Shown: piece after piece, positions 9,813 through 17,219 of the stretch
Layout of the letters: each line of letters opens with the position of its first letter
Numbering within the stretch: position 1 is the first letter of the stretch
Assembly: GCF_001905445.1 (NCBI RefSeq)
Contig: NZ_LIVQ01000015.1
Location: 1 to 49,015 of the forward strand
Direction of reading: 5' to 3'
DNA from: Streptomyces sp. CB00455
GTDB lineage: Bacteria; Actinomycetota; Actinomycetes; Streptomycetales; Streptomycetaceae
DNA: 49,015 nucleotides
The notes under the pieces: generated by a model
Databases searched by the model: none
Told to the model about the DNA's origin: nothing
The model's input: only the letters and a program-made list of their open reading frames with translations
Program-made: the position numbers and the translations under genes

Positions 9813-9819
9813 CCGCAGC

Positions 9820-10791
9820 ATGACCATCACTGATCAGCAGTCGCTCGGCTCGACCTTCTCTGCCTCCACCACCGCCGAGGACATCGTGGCCAGCCACGAT
9901 CTCTCCCGAAAGACGGCTGTGGTGACAGGGGGTTATTCCGGGCTCGGCCTGGCCACCACGCTGGCGCTGACGGCCGCCGGAGCCCGGGTCATCGTTCCTG
10001 CCCGTCGCCCCGACGCTGCCCGTGCCGCTCTGCAGGAGTTGAAGAACTGCGAGGTCATCCCCATGGACCTGGCCGACCTCGCCAGTGTCCGCTCAGCCGC
10101 CGCGCGCCTGAGCGACCGGCTCGACCGGATCGATGTCCTGATGGCCATCGCCGGCGTCATGGCCACCCCAGAGCGGCGTGTCGGGCCCGGCTGGGAAGGC
10201 CAGCTCACCGCCAACCACTTCGGGCACTTCACCCTCGCCTGCGAGCTCTATCCCCTCCTGGCCGCCGCGGACGGCGCGCGCGTCGTCGTCAACAGCTCCG
10301 CCGGACACACCCTGACCGGCATCCGCTGGCACGACCCGCACTTCCGTACCGGCTACGACAAGTGGCTGGCCTACGGCCAGGCCAAGACCGCCAACGCCCT
10401 GTTCGCCGTGCACCTAGACGCCATCGGGCAAGGCGACGGCGTCCGGGCCTTCGCCCTTCACCCCGGCAAAATCATCACCGGCCTCCAGCGCGAGATGGCC
10501 TTGAAGGAACAGATCGACCGCGGCTGGGTGGACGAGCACGGCAATGTCATCGGCGAGGGCTTCAAGACCCCCTCCCAGGGCGCCGCCACCGGCCTGTGGG
10601 CCGCCACCTCCCCACTCCTCGATAACCGGGGCGGCCTCTACCTGGAGGACTGCGACATCGCGCGCGTCTCTGCCCCCGGCACCCCCATGGACGACGGCGG
10701 CGTCCGCGCCTACGCCATCGATCCCGACGAGGCCGCCCGGCTCTGGTCGACGTCTCTCGCCGCCACCGGCGCCACGCCGATCACCCGATGA
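9820..10791 (+). CDS. SDR family NAD(P)-dependent oxidoreductase
   Basis: This 323-residue classical SDR has TGGYSGLG at residues 36-43 as the cofactor loop, Asp-Leu-Ala-Asp (acidic adenine-binding turn) near residue 90 and catalytic YGQAK at 185-189, with the preceding VVNSSAGH serine. It resembles the WWOX/retinol-dehydrogenase-like SDRs common in Streptomyces. No ribosome binding site precedes the ATG, which fits the leaderless transcript predicted from the MerR promoter. It probably reduces or oxidises the small molecule sensed by the divergent MerR protein; the substrate is unknown. Confidence 0.9.
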   Translation: MTITDQQSLGSTFSASTTAEDIVASHDLSRKTAVVTGGYSGLGLATTLALTAAGARVIVPARRPDAARAALQELKNCEVIPMDLADLASVRSAAARLSDRLDRIDVLMAIAGVMATPERRVGPGWEGQLTANHFGHFTLACELYPLLAAADGARVVVNSSAGHTLTGIRWHDPHFRTGYDKWLAYGQAKTANALFAVHLDAIGQGDGVRAFALHPGKIITGLQREMALKEQIDRGWVDEHGNVIGEGFKTPSQGAATGLWAATSPLLDNRGGLYLEDCDIARVSAPGTPMDDGGVRAYAIDPDEAARLWSTSLAATGATPITR

Positions 10792-10812
10792 AGCCGCGCT
10801 CTGCATCTGCCC

Positions 10813-10841
10813 GTGCTGCCCGCCGCTGCGGCGGGCAGCAC
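10813..10841 (+). terminator. Hairpin terminator after the SDR gene
   Basis: GTGCTGCCCGCC and GGCGGGCAGCAC form a perfect 12-bp stem with loop GCTGC, 22 bases after the SDR stop. There is no U-tract, as is usual in Streptomyces. Confidence 0.75.
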
Positions 10842-10973
10842 GGTGCGGACCGTCCCCGGGCCGATCACGGCCGCGCCGGGCAGAGACCTCCGGCATTCCG
10901 CCGTCTGAGGCCAAGGGATAAAGGGATCTAGCTGCCCGGAGTCCCACGCCCGCCCGCGTGAGGAGCCTGAACG

Positions 10974-12050
10974 ATGACGTACGCCAGCAGCGCCCGGCAG
11001 CCCGAGCCGGAGCCGGGCCAGACCTGGTCAAGGGGTGCCGAGAGCCCCGCAGACGGTCCGGAAGCCGGTGTCGCGTCCAGTGCCGTGAACGATTCCAACG
11101 TCGTGCCCATCACCGCAGCTCACACCAGCCGTCAGGGGGCTCCCCGGCACGCTGACACCTCTCTCCCTAACCCTGAGACAGCAGCGAAGGGGAAGAAGTC
11201 CACTCCAACGGCAGGGAAGGTACAGGCCGATGCTCTGAGGATGCTGGGGTGCGTACGGATAGCCACGGTTCGGCAGATGGCTCAGGTGATCACGGGGGAA
11301 GAGTCGGACGGCCGGTCGTACGTGCGCAGGGCGATGGTGGAACTGGAGAAGCTCGGGCTGGCGGAGACGAACGGCAAGGACGGCAAGCACCGGATCTGGA
11401 ACCTCACCCCGGCAGGGCAGAAGGCTCTGGCCGACGGCAACGAACTACCGGCACGCCCGAAGGCCGGCACCGGAGCGAAGGCTGTCCGAGCCGGGCTTGG
11501 CCCGCACGGTCTCGCGGTGACCGACACGATCCTCGCCTACACCGACACCGTCCTGCGCGGTCGCCGGGAGTACCTGACCGACTGGCAGGTGGAGGTCAAC
11601 CACGCCATCAAGCAGACCGGCCTGTCCTTCAACACCGACGCCGTCCTCGCCGTGCCGACCAAGACCAGCGAGGTCCGCCTCTTCGAACTCGACAACGGGT
11701 CGATGAGTCGGGCCCGCCTCGCGAAGGAGGTCTGGGACTACAAGCGCTACGCCGGGCACCGCGTCTGGGAAGGAGCCCGCGGCACCATCGGCGGGACGTA
11801 CCCGTTCTGGCAGCGCCACCGCTACACCCGCTCCAAGACCTTCCCGCGGCTGCACGTCGTCCTGGCGGGCAAGGCCGAGCACCTCCTCGACAACCGCCTC
11901 CAGGCGCTCACCGCCGACGTGAAGGGCATCACCATCGCGGTGTGGGCGAACACCCTGCCCCGGCTCCAGGGCGGCGAGCCCTGGTACGAGATCGGCGTGG
12001 ACGACCCGCACCAGCGCCGCGCCCGCTACCCCGAAGCGGTCGGCCGCTGA
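10974..12050 (+). CDS. Replication-relaxation (Replic_Relax) family protein
   Basis: The 358-residue protein has a disordered Ser/Pro/Ala-rich N-terminus (about residues 1-75). A winged-helix domain follows (QADALRMLGCVRIATVRQMAQVI and VRRAMVELEKLGLAETN), then a C-terminal domain with DWQVEVNHAIKQTGLSFNTDAVLAV, LFELDNGSMSRARLAKEVWDYKRYAG and FPRLHVVLAGK. This layout is that of the actinobacterial replication-relaxation proteins found on plasmids and integrative elements. GAGGAG lies 8 bases before the ATG. The repeat cluster immediately downstream (12141-12313) is a possible DNA target. It is the best marker of plasmid ancestry in this window. Confidence 0.82.
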   Translation: MTYASSARQPEPEPGQTWSRGAESPADGPEAGVASSAVNDSNVVPITAAHTSRQGAPRHADTSLPNPETAAKGKKSTPTAGKVQADALRMLGCVRIATVRQMAQVITGEESDGRSYVRRAMVELEKLGLAETNGKDGKHRIWNLTPAGQKALADGNELPARPKAGTGAKAVRAGLGPHGLAVTDTILAYTDTVLRGRREYLTDWQVEVNHAIKQTGLSFNTDAVLAVPTKTSEVRLFELDNGSMSRARLAKEVWDYKRYAGHRVWEGARGTIGGTYPFWQRHRYTRSKTFPRLHVVLAGKAEHLLDNRLQALTADVKGITIAVWANTLPRLQGGEPWYEIGVDDPHQRRARYPEAVGR

Positions 12051-12080
12051 CTGGTGCTGGGCAAGCCCAAGGGGAGCCTG

Positions 12081-12108
12081 GGCAAGCCACCCGCGAGTGC
12101 GGCTTGCC
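12081..12108. repeat. GGCAAGCC/GGCTTGCC inverted repeat
   Basis: GGCAAGCC (12081-12088) and GGCTTGCC (12101-12108) form a hairpin just after the Replic_Relax stop. It is one of a family of such repeats in both plasmid-type blocks (others at 12322, 12949 and 43195) and may end transcription. Confidence 0.6.
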
Positions 12109-12140
12109 TACCCTGCCCGGAGGCACTGCGGGCAGGCGGC

Positions 12141-12313
12141 ATCGGTCACGGCCACCCCGGTCTTCCCGGCGAGGGGCTGGCTGACCGATGACGGGTGACC
12201 GATGACCGGTCACCGTCTCGGCTGGGGGTTGCATGGACCGGTCACGGCGCTGACGTGCTGGTTGACCGATCGCGGGAGGCGGATCGGTCACAGCTGGCCT
12301 GCCGATCGGTCAC
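12141..12313. repeat. Cluster of TGACCGAT/ATCGGTCA repeats (iteron- or clt-like)
   Basis: At least eight copies of TGACCGRT or its complement lie within 173 bases in both orientations, at about 12141, 12182, 12196, 12203 (palindromic TGACCGGTCA), 12236, 12263, 12283 and 12305. They sit between the Replic_Relax gene and the next gene, with no coding frame. Such arrays mark origins, partition sites or Streptomyces transfer (clt) loci; which of these cannot be decided here. Confidence 0.6.
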
Positions 12314-12321
12314 GGCCCTGG

Positions 12322-12355
12322 CTGGGCAAGCCCTCGGCTCGGAGGGCTTGCCCAG
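12322..12355. terminator. Perfect 14-bp inverted repeat of the CTGGGCAAGCC family
   Basis: CTGGGCAAGCCCTC and GAGGGCTTGCCCAG pair perfectly around a 6-base loop, directly after the TGACCGAT repeat cluster. It could insulate the repeat region from the gene at 12462. Confidence 0.6.
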
Positions 12356-12461
12356 TGTCCGGATCACGTGGCGGGACGGCTCCCGAGGTCGTGGCGTCAC
12401 TGTCTGGGACGCGGAGGCCCGGAGCCGGCCGACGCCTCCTCGCCGGTCGTAGACCGGAGTC

Positions 12462-12941
12462 ATGAGACGAAACAAGCAAGAGATCCCGGCCGTGCTCGGG
12501 CAGAGCGATGCGGGCGACATGTGGCTGGCTCTGGCGCGCCTTCACGCGGCTCACCGTGACCCGGTCGGCCGCCTCGTGCCGTTCGAGCGGCCGGAGGCGC
12601 TGTTGTCCCTCACCGAGCCGGACGGCGTCCTGTTCACCGCGCGGGTGGAGCTGTCCGGGATGGAGACGATGGGCCACCTCCACGACCTCATCCGCACGGT
12701 CACCCACGGCGTCACCGCGGAACTGGGCTACGCCGAGCCCGGAGTCGCGCTGGAGGTCATGGTGGGCAAGCGCCACGAACTCGCCCTGCACCCGGCCCAC
12801 GTCCACGGCCTCACCCGGCTCCTGCGCCAGGCCGGCGACACCATCGGGGCCCGCAGCACGCCCGGGGGCGGCCGGTGCTTCCACTGCGACGGGACCGGCC
12901 GTGCCCGCCCGTTGTGGGAGTCGGCAGCCGGGCAAGCCTGA
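12462..12941 (+). CDS. Plasmid-type hypothetical protein with C-terminal CxxC
   Basis: This 159-residue protein has no recognised family. It has a mixed alpha/beta body (VLFTARVELSGMETMGHLHDLIRTVTHGV) and ends with GGGRCFHCDGTGRARPLWE, where CxxCxGxG resembles half of a zinc-binding treble clef. Its C-terminal third is repeated, in decayed form, at 43001-43165, where the surrounding sequence is also plasmid-like. Together with the Replic_Relax protein and DUF6207 it forms a cassette typical of Streptomyces integrative elements. GGAG sits very close to the ATG, so the start is only probable. Confidence 0.6.
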   Translation: MRRNKQEIPAVLGQSDAGDMWLALARLHAAHRDPVGRLVPFERPEALLSLTEPDGVLFTARVELSGMETMGHLHDLIRTVTHGVTAELGYAEPGVALEVMVGKRHELALHPAHVHGLTRLLRQAGDTIGARSTPGGGRCFHCDGTGRARPLWESAAGQA

Positions 12942-12948
12942 CGCGCCC

Positions 12949-12982
12949 CTGGGCAAGCCCTCCGCGAGGGCGGCTTGCCCAG
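12949..12982. terminator. Bidirectional terminator, CTGGGCAAGCC family
   Basis: CTGGGCAAGCC (12949-12959) and GGCTTGCCCAG (12972-12982) pair between two convergent genes, the CxxC protein and the DUF6207 protein. The position fits a shared terminator. Confidence 0.7.
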
Positions 12983-12993
12983 AGGGCCTATGG

Positions 12994-13209
12994 CTATGGG
13001 GCTTCCCGTCCAGGGCGCAGGACGTCGGCGTAGATCCGGGCCCGTACTCCGGGCTCGCCGGGGTCCCGGCGCATCGGGCCGATTCCCGAGGTTGCCCAGA
13101 GCCCCTCCAGCGCGGCCATGACGGACTGGACGGTGTCCTCGTCCCCGCCGGTGATGTCCAGGACCACCAGGCCGGGCTCCGCGATGTGCTGCTCGTCGAT
13201 CGGCTTCAT
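12994..13209 (-). CDS. DUF6207 family protein
   Basis: The 71-residue protein MKPIDEQHIAEPGLVVLDI then TGGDEDTVQSVMAALEGLWATSG with a GEPGVRARIYADV tail matches the short, Streptomyces-restricted DUF6207 family as I recall it. It has no signal peptide and a predicted beta-alpha-beta layout. Function is unknown; members often lie near plasmid-type or regulatory genes. It is convergent with the gene at 12462. Confidence 0.75.
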   Translation of the reverse strand: MKPIDEQHIAEPGLVVLDITGGDEDTVQSVMAALEGLWATSGIGPMRRDPGEPGVRARIYADVLRPGREAP

Positions 13210-13327
13210 GACCGCTGCGACGTCGGTGAAAACTGGGGCGGTTCGCCAGCGGCCTCGGCTCCACCCGCACGAGGGATTGGAGCCTGGCTCCGCGCATCAG
13301 CATCCGGCAGGACGCTCGCGTGGTGTC

Positions 13328-13372
13328 GGGGTGCGGCCCCCGTCGCGGCCCTGGTGGCCAGGGCCGCACCCC
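13328..13372. terminator. Nested, mutually exclusive hairpins
   Basis: GGGGTGCGGCCC (13328-13339) pairs with GGGCCGCACCCC (13361-13372). Inside, GGCCCTGG (13347-13354) pairs with CCAGGGCC (13358-13365), which uses the same 3' bases. It lies just beyond the 3' end of the nuclease-like gene (minus strand) and upstream of the DUF6207 gene, so it could be a terminator with an alternative fold. Confidence 0.5.
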
Positions 13373-13441
13373 GTACCCCGAACGTACTCCGAGGCGGCCA
13401 GGTATCCGCCCGGCGGGGGGAAGCACGGGCCGGTGCTACGC

Positions 13442-14743
13442 CTACAACAAGAAGTCGACCGCGCAGCGGATGCGCTTCGCGAGGTCGGAGGCCGTGTAGG
13501 GGGCGCTCGGCTGCAGCTCGGACAGGCTGTCGACCAGGTTGTACTGGATGCGGCGCTGGTGGGCGCCGATGCCCTGGAAGATCATCGGAACCATCTTGAG
13601 CATGTGGATGTCGGTGCTGCCAGGTGTGGTGAGCCAGCCGTTCGGGATTGGGAAGAAGCGGTCGAAGGCTTCGAGGGCTGTGGGGATCTCGTCGGCAGGG
13701 ATGCCGGAGTACTCCGCCATCCACTCGAACTCCTCGCCCGTCCTGTCGTTGAGGTAGAACCCTCCCCATCCCCAGAGGAACTGCTGCCAGAAGGTCGCGT
13801 ACCGCGCGAAGTTCGGCTGCTCTCGCAGCCATGCAATGCCGTCGTGGAACGTTCCCGGCAGGACGTGGTAGGTCAGCCCCTGGAAGAAGAAGGACTTCCC
13901 GTCCTGCGACATGCGGAACTCAGGCGGGCCGTCGGGATGCGCCAGTGCGTAGTCCACGGCGGCCTTGAGGATGGCGAGCCGGGTCCGGTGCTCCAGGTAC
14001 ATGCACGCCTGGAGCTCGGGGTGACTGCCGTGCCAGAGCATCGCCTGGTAGCTCGTGCTGTCACTCGCGGCCGTGTGCGGATCGAAGCCCTTCCCATCGA
14101 TCTCGCGCGCGTAGCCCAGAGTCAGTTTGGGGTGCTCCCCGTACGCCTCGTAGAGCAGCGCCAGCGACTCCTCCGGGGCCCTGGCGAAGAAGGTGCCGTT
14201 GTTGATCTGACGGTGGTACGTCTTCGCGGCCTTGGCGCCTTCGTGCCCGGCGCGCTCCTGCTGGTGGATGAGCTTGACGAACTTGCGCTCGACTCCGTAC
14301 GAGTGCCGCCACAGACTGATGAGCCGCGGCTCCGGAAAGGAGCCGAACCCCTTCTCCGTGAACAGCTGCCGAGCGGTTGCGAAGTCGTCGAAGCACACCA
14401 CGTCCAGGCCCAGGGGCTTCATCTTCCGCAGAGCGGACTCCCGGTCATCCCACTGGGTCATGAAGAAGGCCCCGTGCTCAAGACCCAGGTACTGCATCCA
14501 CCCCACGACCTTGAACAGGTCGGTGAAGCCCCACTTCCCGCTCTTGACCTCGATCAGCCGCCGCACGGCCTGCTCAGGCCCGTAGTCGGTCGAGAAGATG
14601 TCGAGTTCGAGGATGTCGGCCGGATCCCTTTCGATGATCTGCTTCTCCACGAAGTGACCGGACGCCTGGAACAGCGCGGCGATGTAGTCCTCGAGCTCCT
14701 CGCCCTTCGGGCTCTCCGGCAGAGTCACGACCTTGTTGCCCAT
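13442..14743 (-). CDS. PD-(D/E)XK nuclease-like protein with unknown C-terminal domain
   Basis: The 433-residue protein starts at the ATG at 14743 (AAGGGGG, 6-base spacing). Residues 14-70 carry a restriction-endonuclease fold signature: Glu16/Glu18 in an N-terminal helix (GEELEDYIAALF), Asp48 (ELDIFST) and Glu65-Val-Lys67 (IEVKSGKWG), followed by a recognition-type helix. The remaining 300 residues are rich in aromatic residues (FWQQFLWGWGGFYL) and resemble nothing I know. Such N-terminal nuclease domains are common in stand-alone defence or DNA-repair proteins. It is monocistronic, with the conserved hairpin repeat starting 97 bases upstream. Nuclease activity is inferred from the motif only. 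Confidence 0.65.
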   Translation of the reverse strand: MGNKVVTLPESPKGEELEDYIAALFQASGHFVEKQIIERDPADILELDIFSTDYGPEQAVRRLIEVKSGKWGFTDLFKVVGWMQYLGLEHGAFFMTQWDDRESALRKMKPLGLDVVCFDDFATARQLFTEKGFGSFPEPRLISLWRHSYGVERKFVKLIHQQERAGHEGAKAAKTYHRQINNGTFFARAPEESLALLYEAYGEHPKLTLGYAREIDGKGFDPHTAASDSTSYQAMLWHGSHPELQACMYLEHRTRLAILKAAVDYALAHPDGPPEFRMSQDGKSFFFQGLTYHVLPGTFHDGIAWLREQPNFARYATFWQQFLWGWGGFYLNDRTGEEFEWMAEYSGIPADEIPTALEAFDRFFPIPNGWLTTPGSTDIHMLKMVPMIFQGIGAHQRRIQYNLVDSLSELQPSAPYTASDLAKRIRCAVDFLL

Positions 14744-14839
14744 AAGCAACCCCCTTTGTGCCGGGTGACCCTATCGGCGCAACGCAGTCACCAGCCACGC
14801 CTTTCCGAAGATCCCGACGACAGCGGCAGGCCCGGGAGA

Positions 14840-15052
14840 GTTGCACCGGAAGGGGGCTGGACAGTTGCCTGCAGGGGTGCACTAGGCGGGGGACCGCAGG
14901 TGTGACCGGAGGTGGGACCCCCCGAATCCGGTGATCTTCCATCTGTGCAGGTCAGAGGCCGTGGGCAAGCCCCCTTCGGAAAACGACACCTCTTACCTCG
15001 CGATAGCCGAGGCGAGAGGTCTATCCGTATCCCGGGGGCCGGCGGCCGCGGG
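14840..15052. repeat. Dispersed repeat copy A with CGATAGC-loop hairpin
   Basis: Bases 14840-14993 match 44111-44264 without gaps at about 90% (16 differences by eye), and 14996-15052 match 46469-46525 almost perfectly. The hairpin pairs CCTCT (14989) with AGAGG (15015) and CCTCG (14996) with CGAGG (15008) around loop CGATAGC. No coding frame is evident. Confidence 0.7.
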
Positions 15053-15135
15053 CACCGGGCTGTGCGCTGCGGCTGGTTCAGACGGCGCTGGACCCGGCGG
15101 CGCGGTGTGTGTGCCGGGGCCAGGGCCTGGTGCTG

Positions 15136-15417
15136 TCAGTAGTCGCCGTGCTGCTGGCCCTTGTGGTGGTTGCCCTCGCCGCCGTTGCTGATGCAGGTGT
15201 TGCCGAAGGCGGGGTTGAGGAGGCCGACGATGTTGACGGTGTTGCCGCAGATGTTGATCGGGATATGGATGGGGACCTGGACGACGTTGCCGGACAGGAC
15301 GCCGGGGGAGCCGATGGCGGCGCCTTCGGCGGTGGCGTCGGCGGCGGCCATGCCGGCCCCGCCTGCCAGGACGGCACCGGCGGCGGTAACGGCTACGGCC
15401 TTGGCGATACGTGACAT
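15136..15417 (-). CDS. Short chaplin
   Basis: The 93-residue precursor has a Sec signal peptide (MSRIAKAVAVTAAGAVLAGG, cleaved near AAADA) and a single chaplin domain: GSPGVLSGNVVQVPIHIPINICG then NTVNIVGLLNPAFGNTC. It has the two conserved cysteines that form the intramolecular disulfide. There is no LPxTG sorting signal, so it is of the short class that assembles into surface amyloid fibrils on aerial hyphae and spores. A hydrophilic tail GEGNHHKGQQHGDY follows the usual chaplin end and is unusual. It stands alone, unlike the main developmental chaplins. Confidence 0.9.
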   Translation of the reverse strand: MSRIAKAVAVTAAGAVLAGGAGMAAADATAEGAAIGSPGVLSGNVVQVPIHIPINICGNTVNIVGLLNPAFGNTCISNGGEGNHHKGQQHGDY

Positions 15418-15889
15418 CAAAATCTTCGTGAACACAATTGCCGGGGAATACGGCACGGACGACGCTCCCCACAACGCTTTGAGCCGCCCGCCCGTCACGG
15501 GCCCTGGGCCGAACCAGTGACCCGACACCCGTGTGCCTGACGAACCTGCCGCTTCATGTCCCCGCTCCACCTTCGTCTGCGAGATCAAGAGGGGCGCACA
15601 ACCGACTGCACCCCACGGCCTCCGCGCCCCTTCCACCCCGCCCCGGGAGCACCTCGAAGACGGACGCGCGAGGCATATCGCCAGTACTGCGATGAATGCA
15701 GGACCGTGCCGCCGTAACTCCGCCACCCCGACGTCGGGGCCGCAAGCGGGGGCGCTGCCTGCGGTGAACGCGTTCGGCCGTACGGCGCGCCGTCGTCACT
15801 GATCCGTTTCGGTGGTCCAGCCTGCGGTAGAGGTAGGAGTGCCGCACGGGGTGGCACCGGGCGGCACGGACTGATGTGGAGTGACGCGC
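15418..15889. other. Non-coding stretch between chaplin and cold-shock genes
   Basis: About 470 bases with no gene I can support. It must hold the divergent promoters of the chaplin and cold-shock genes, but no clear -10/-35 pair or operator stands out. Confidence 0.4.
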
Positions 15890-16093
15890 ATGGCGAGGGG
15901 CACGGTGAAGTGGTTCAACGCGGAGAAGGGGTTCGGGTTCATCGCCCAGGACGATGGCGGTCCGGATGTCTTCGCCCACTACTCCGCCATTGTCGGCGCC
16001 GGCTACCGGGAGCTGCGTGAGGGGGAGCCGGTCACTTTCGACGTCGCCCGGTCGGACAAGGGGCTGCAGGCGGAGAACATCATCCGCCACTGA
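15890..16093 (+). CDS. CspA family cold-shock protein
   Basis: The 67-residue protein is a single cold-shock domain with both RNP motifs: KGFGFI (RNP1) and DVFAHYS (RNP2 variant), after the standard MARGTVKWFNAEKG start. It binds single-stranded nucleic acid and melts RNA structure in the cytosol. The ATG at 15890 is chosen over a GTG three codons upstream because it gives the canonical N-terminus. A decayed 3' half of another csp gene lies at 39098-39243. The SHYSAIVGAGYRELREGE region is slightly longer than in major Csp proteins, typical of the Streptomyces SC-type paralogues. Confidence 0.92.
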   Translation: MARGTVKWFNAEKGFGFIAQDDGGPDVFAHYSAIVGAGYRELREGEPVTFDVARSDKGLQAENIIRH

Positions 16094-16342
16094 ACAGTGT
16101 TGGCCGTCCTGCCTCGAGCGCAATGCCAGCACCGGGGAGGAGAGACGGGTCGTGCGGGGACGAGCGGTGAGGTCTCCCGGCCGAGTGACTACCCGGCCGA
16201 GTGATCGCCGTAGGCATGCTGCTCGCCGCCGCCTCGCGGAACACCCGGGCCGTAGACAGAGAGGGCAGCCCGCGTCGAGTCAGACAGCACGGGATCCGCC
16301 GGGGCTGCCCGTTCTCGCGGGCCCGCGAGACGTACCCGCCCG

Positions 16343-16395
16343 GGGAGTGCTGCCCGGCAAGCCGGCGTTCGAGGCTAAGTTCGACGGCTACCTAA
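16343..16395 (+). pseudogene. Scrap of an ATP-dependent DNA ligase (motif I)
   Basis: The plus strand reads GVLPGKPAFEAKFDGY, which carries the KxDG adenylation motif in the context seen at residues 25-35 of the intact ligase at 37473. No coding continuity exists on either side. It may be the piece missing from the ligase pseudogene at 18326, or a remnant of a third ligase gene. Confidence 0.5.
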
Positions 16396-16416
16396 CTTCT
16401 GTCGAGAGGACGACCG

Positions 16417-16884
16417 ATGAGCATGCCCTATCTCGCCCAAGCCGATCAGCAGGAGACTCTTGAATGGCTTCACGGCGGCACTTTCTCGGTTTTGCTCGAC
16501 GGCCAGGCAACCGACGGTCAGCTCACTGTGGGCCGCTTCCGTGTCACGAAGGGGGAGGCCCCGCCGTTCCACCTGCACACCCGGGAGGATGAGGTTTTCC
16601 TGCTCATTCAGGGCTCCGCGCTGCTGTGGGTGGGCGATGAGCAGATGGAGCTCTCTGACGGAGGCATCGTCTACCTGCCCCGGAATGTTCCCCACGGCTA
16701 CCGCATCACGTCCGACACCGCGGACCTCCTCATGATCACTACGCCGTCGGGAATCGAGGGCATGTTCCGTCACGCGGGACGTGACGTCACCACTGACCGG
16801 CCCAACGGCTTTGAGATCTCGAACGACGTGCTCGCCGAAGCCGCCGACCTCTACGGCCAGGTGATCGTCGGACCGCCACGCTGA
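16417..16884 (+). CDS. Cupin domain protein (quercetin dioxygenase-like)
   Basis: The 155-residue protein contains one complete cupin barrel. Motif 1 is PPFHLHTREDEVFLLIQG with His52, His54 and Glu59 as likely metal ligands, and motif 2 is GGIVYLPRNVPHGYRI with the fourth ligand histidine. It has no signal peptide and is of the size of single-domain cupins annotated as quercetin 2,3-dioxygenase-like. Substrate and metal are unknown. It is followed after about 330 bases by the alpha/beta hydrolase; the gap makes an operon uncertain. Confidence 0.85.
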   Translation: MSMPYLAQADQQETLEWLHGGTFSVLLDGQATDGQLTVGRFRVTKGEAPPFHLHTREDEVFLLIQGSALLWVGDEQMELSDGGIVYLPRNVPHGYRITSDTADLLMITTPSGIEGMFRHAGRDVTTDRPNGFEISNDVLAEAADLYGQVIVGPPR

Positions 16885-17219
16885 GGCGTACCTGCGCTGC
16901 TGCCAGGCGGCACCGCGCCACCGCGAGGGGTCTGGTCAAACGAGCCGCCGGCTCCCCTGCGGCAATCTGCGATTCAGCAGCACCCGCCTGTGGAGATCAC
17001 AATGCGGCACACAGGGACCGCTCCGCCACCTGGGCCACAACCATCCGTAGGCTGGTCTGAAGAACTCTTGCGTGGCGGGGTCCTGCGCCCCACTTCGACG
17101 CGGGGACGTCGCCGACACCAAAGCGGGCCTTTGCCTGTCTGCAGCACTGAGACCAGCGACCGGCCTGCCCTGGCGGGGTGCGGACGGTTGCCGCCACCCC
17201 CGGGGGAGAGGAGCACGCG

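Noticed and set aside
13118..14905. A 595-codon plus-strand frame opposite the nuclease-like gene.
   Set aside because: Low-complexity, motif-free, and lies over a well-supported minus-strand gene with a ribosome binding site.
15533..15802. An 89-codon plus-strand frame between chaplin and csp.
   Set aside because: No ribosome binding site, no recognisable fold and low-complexity composition.
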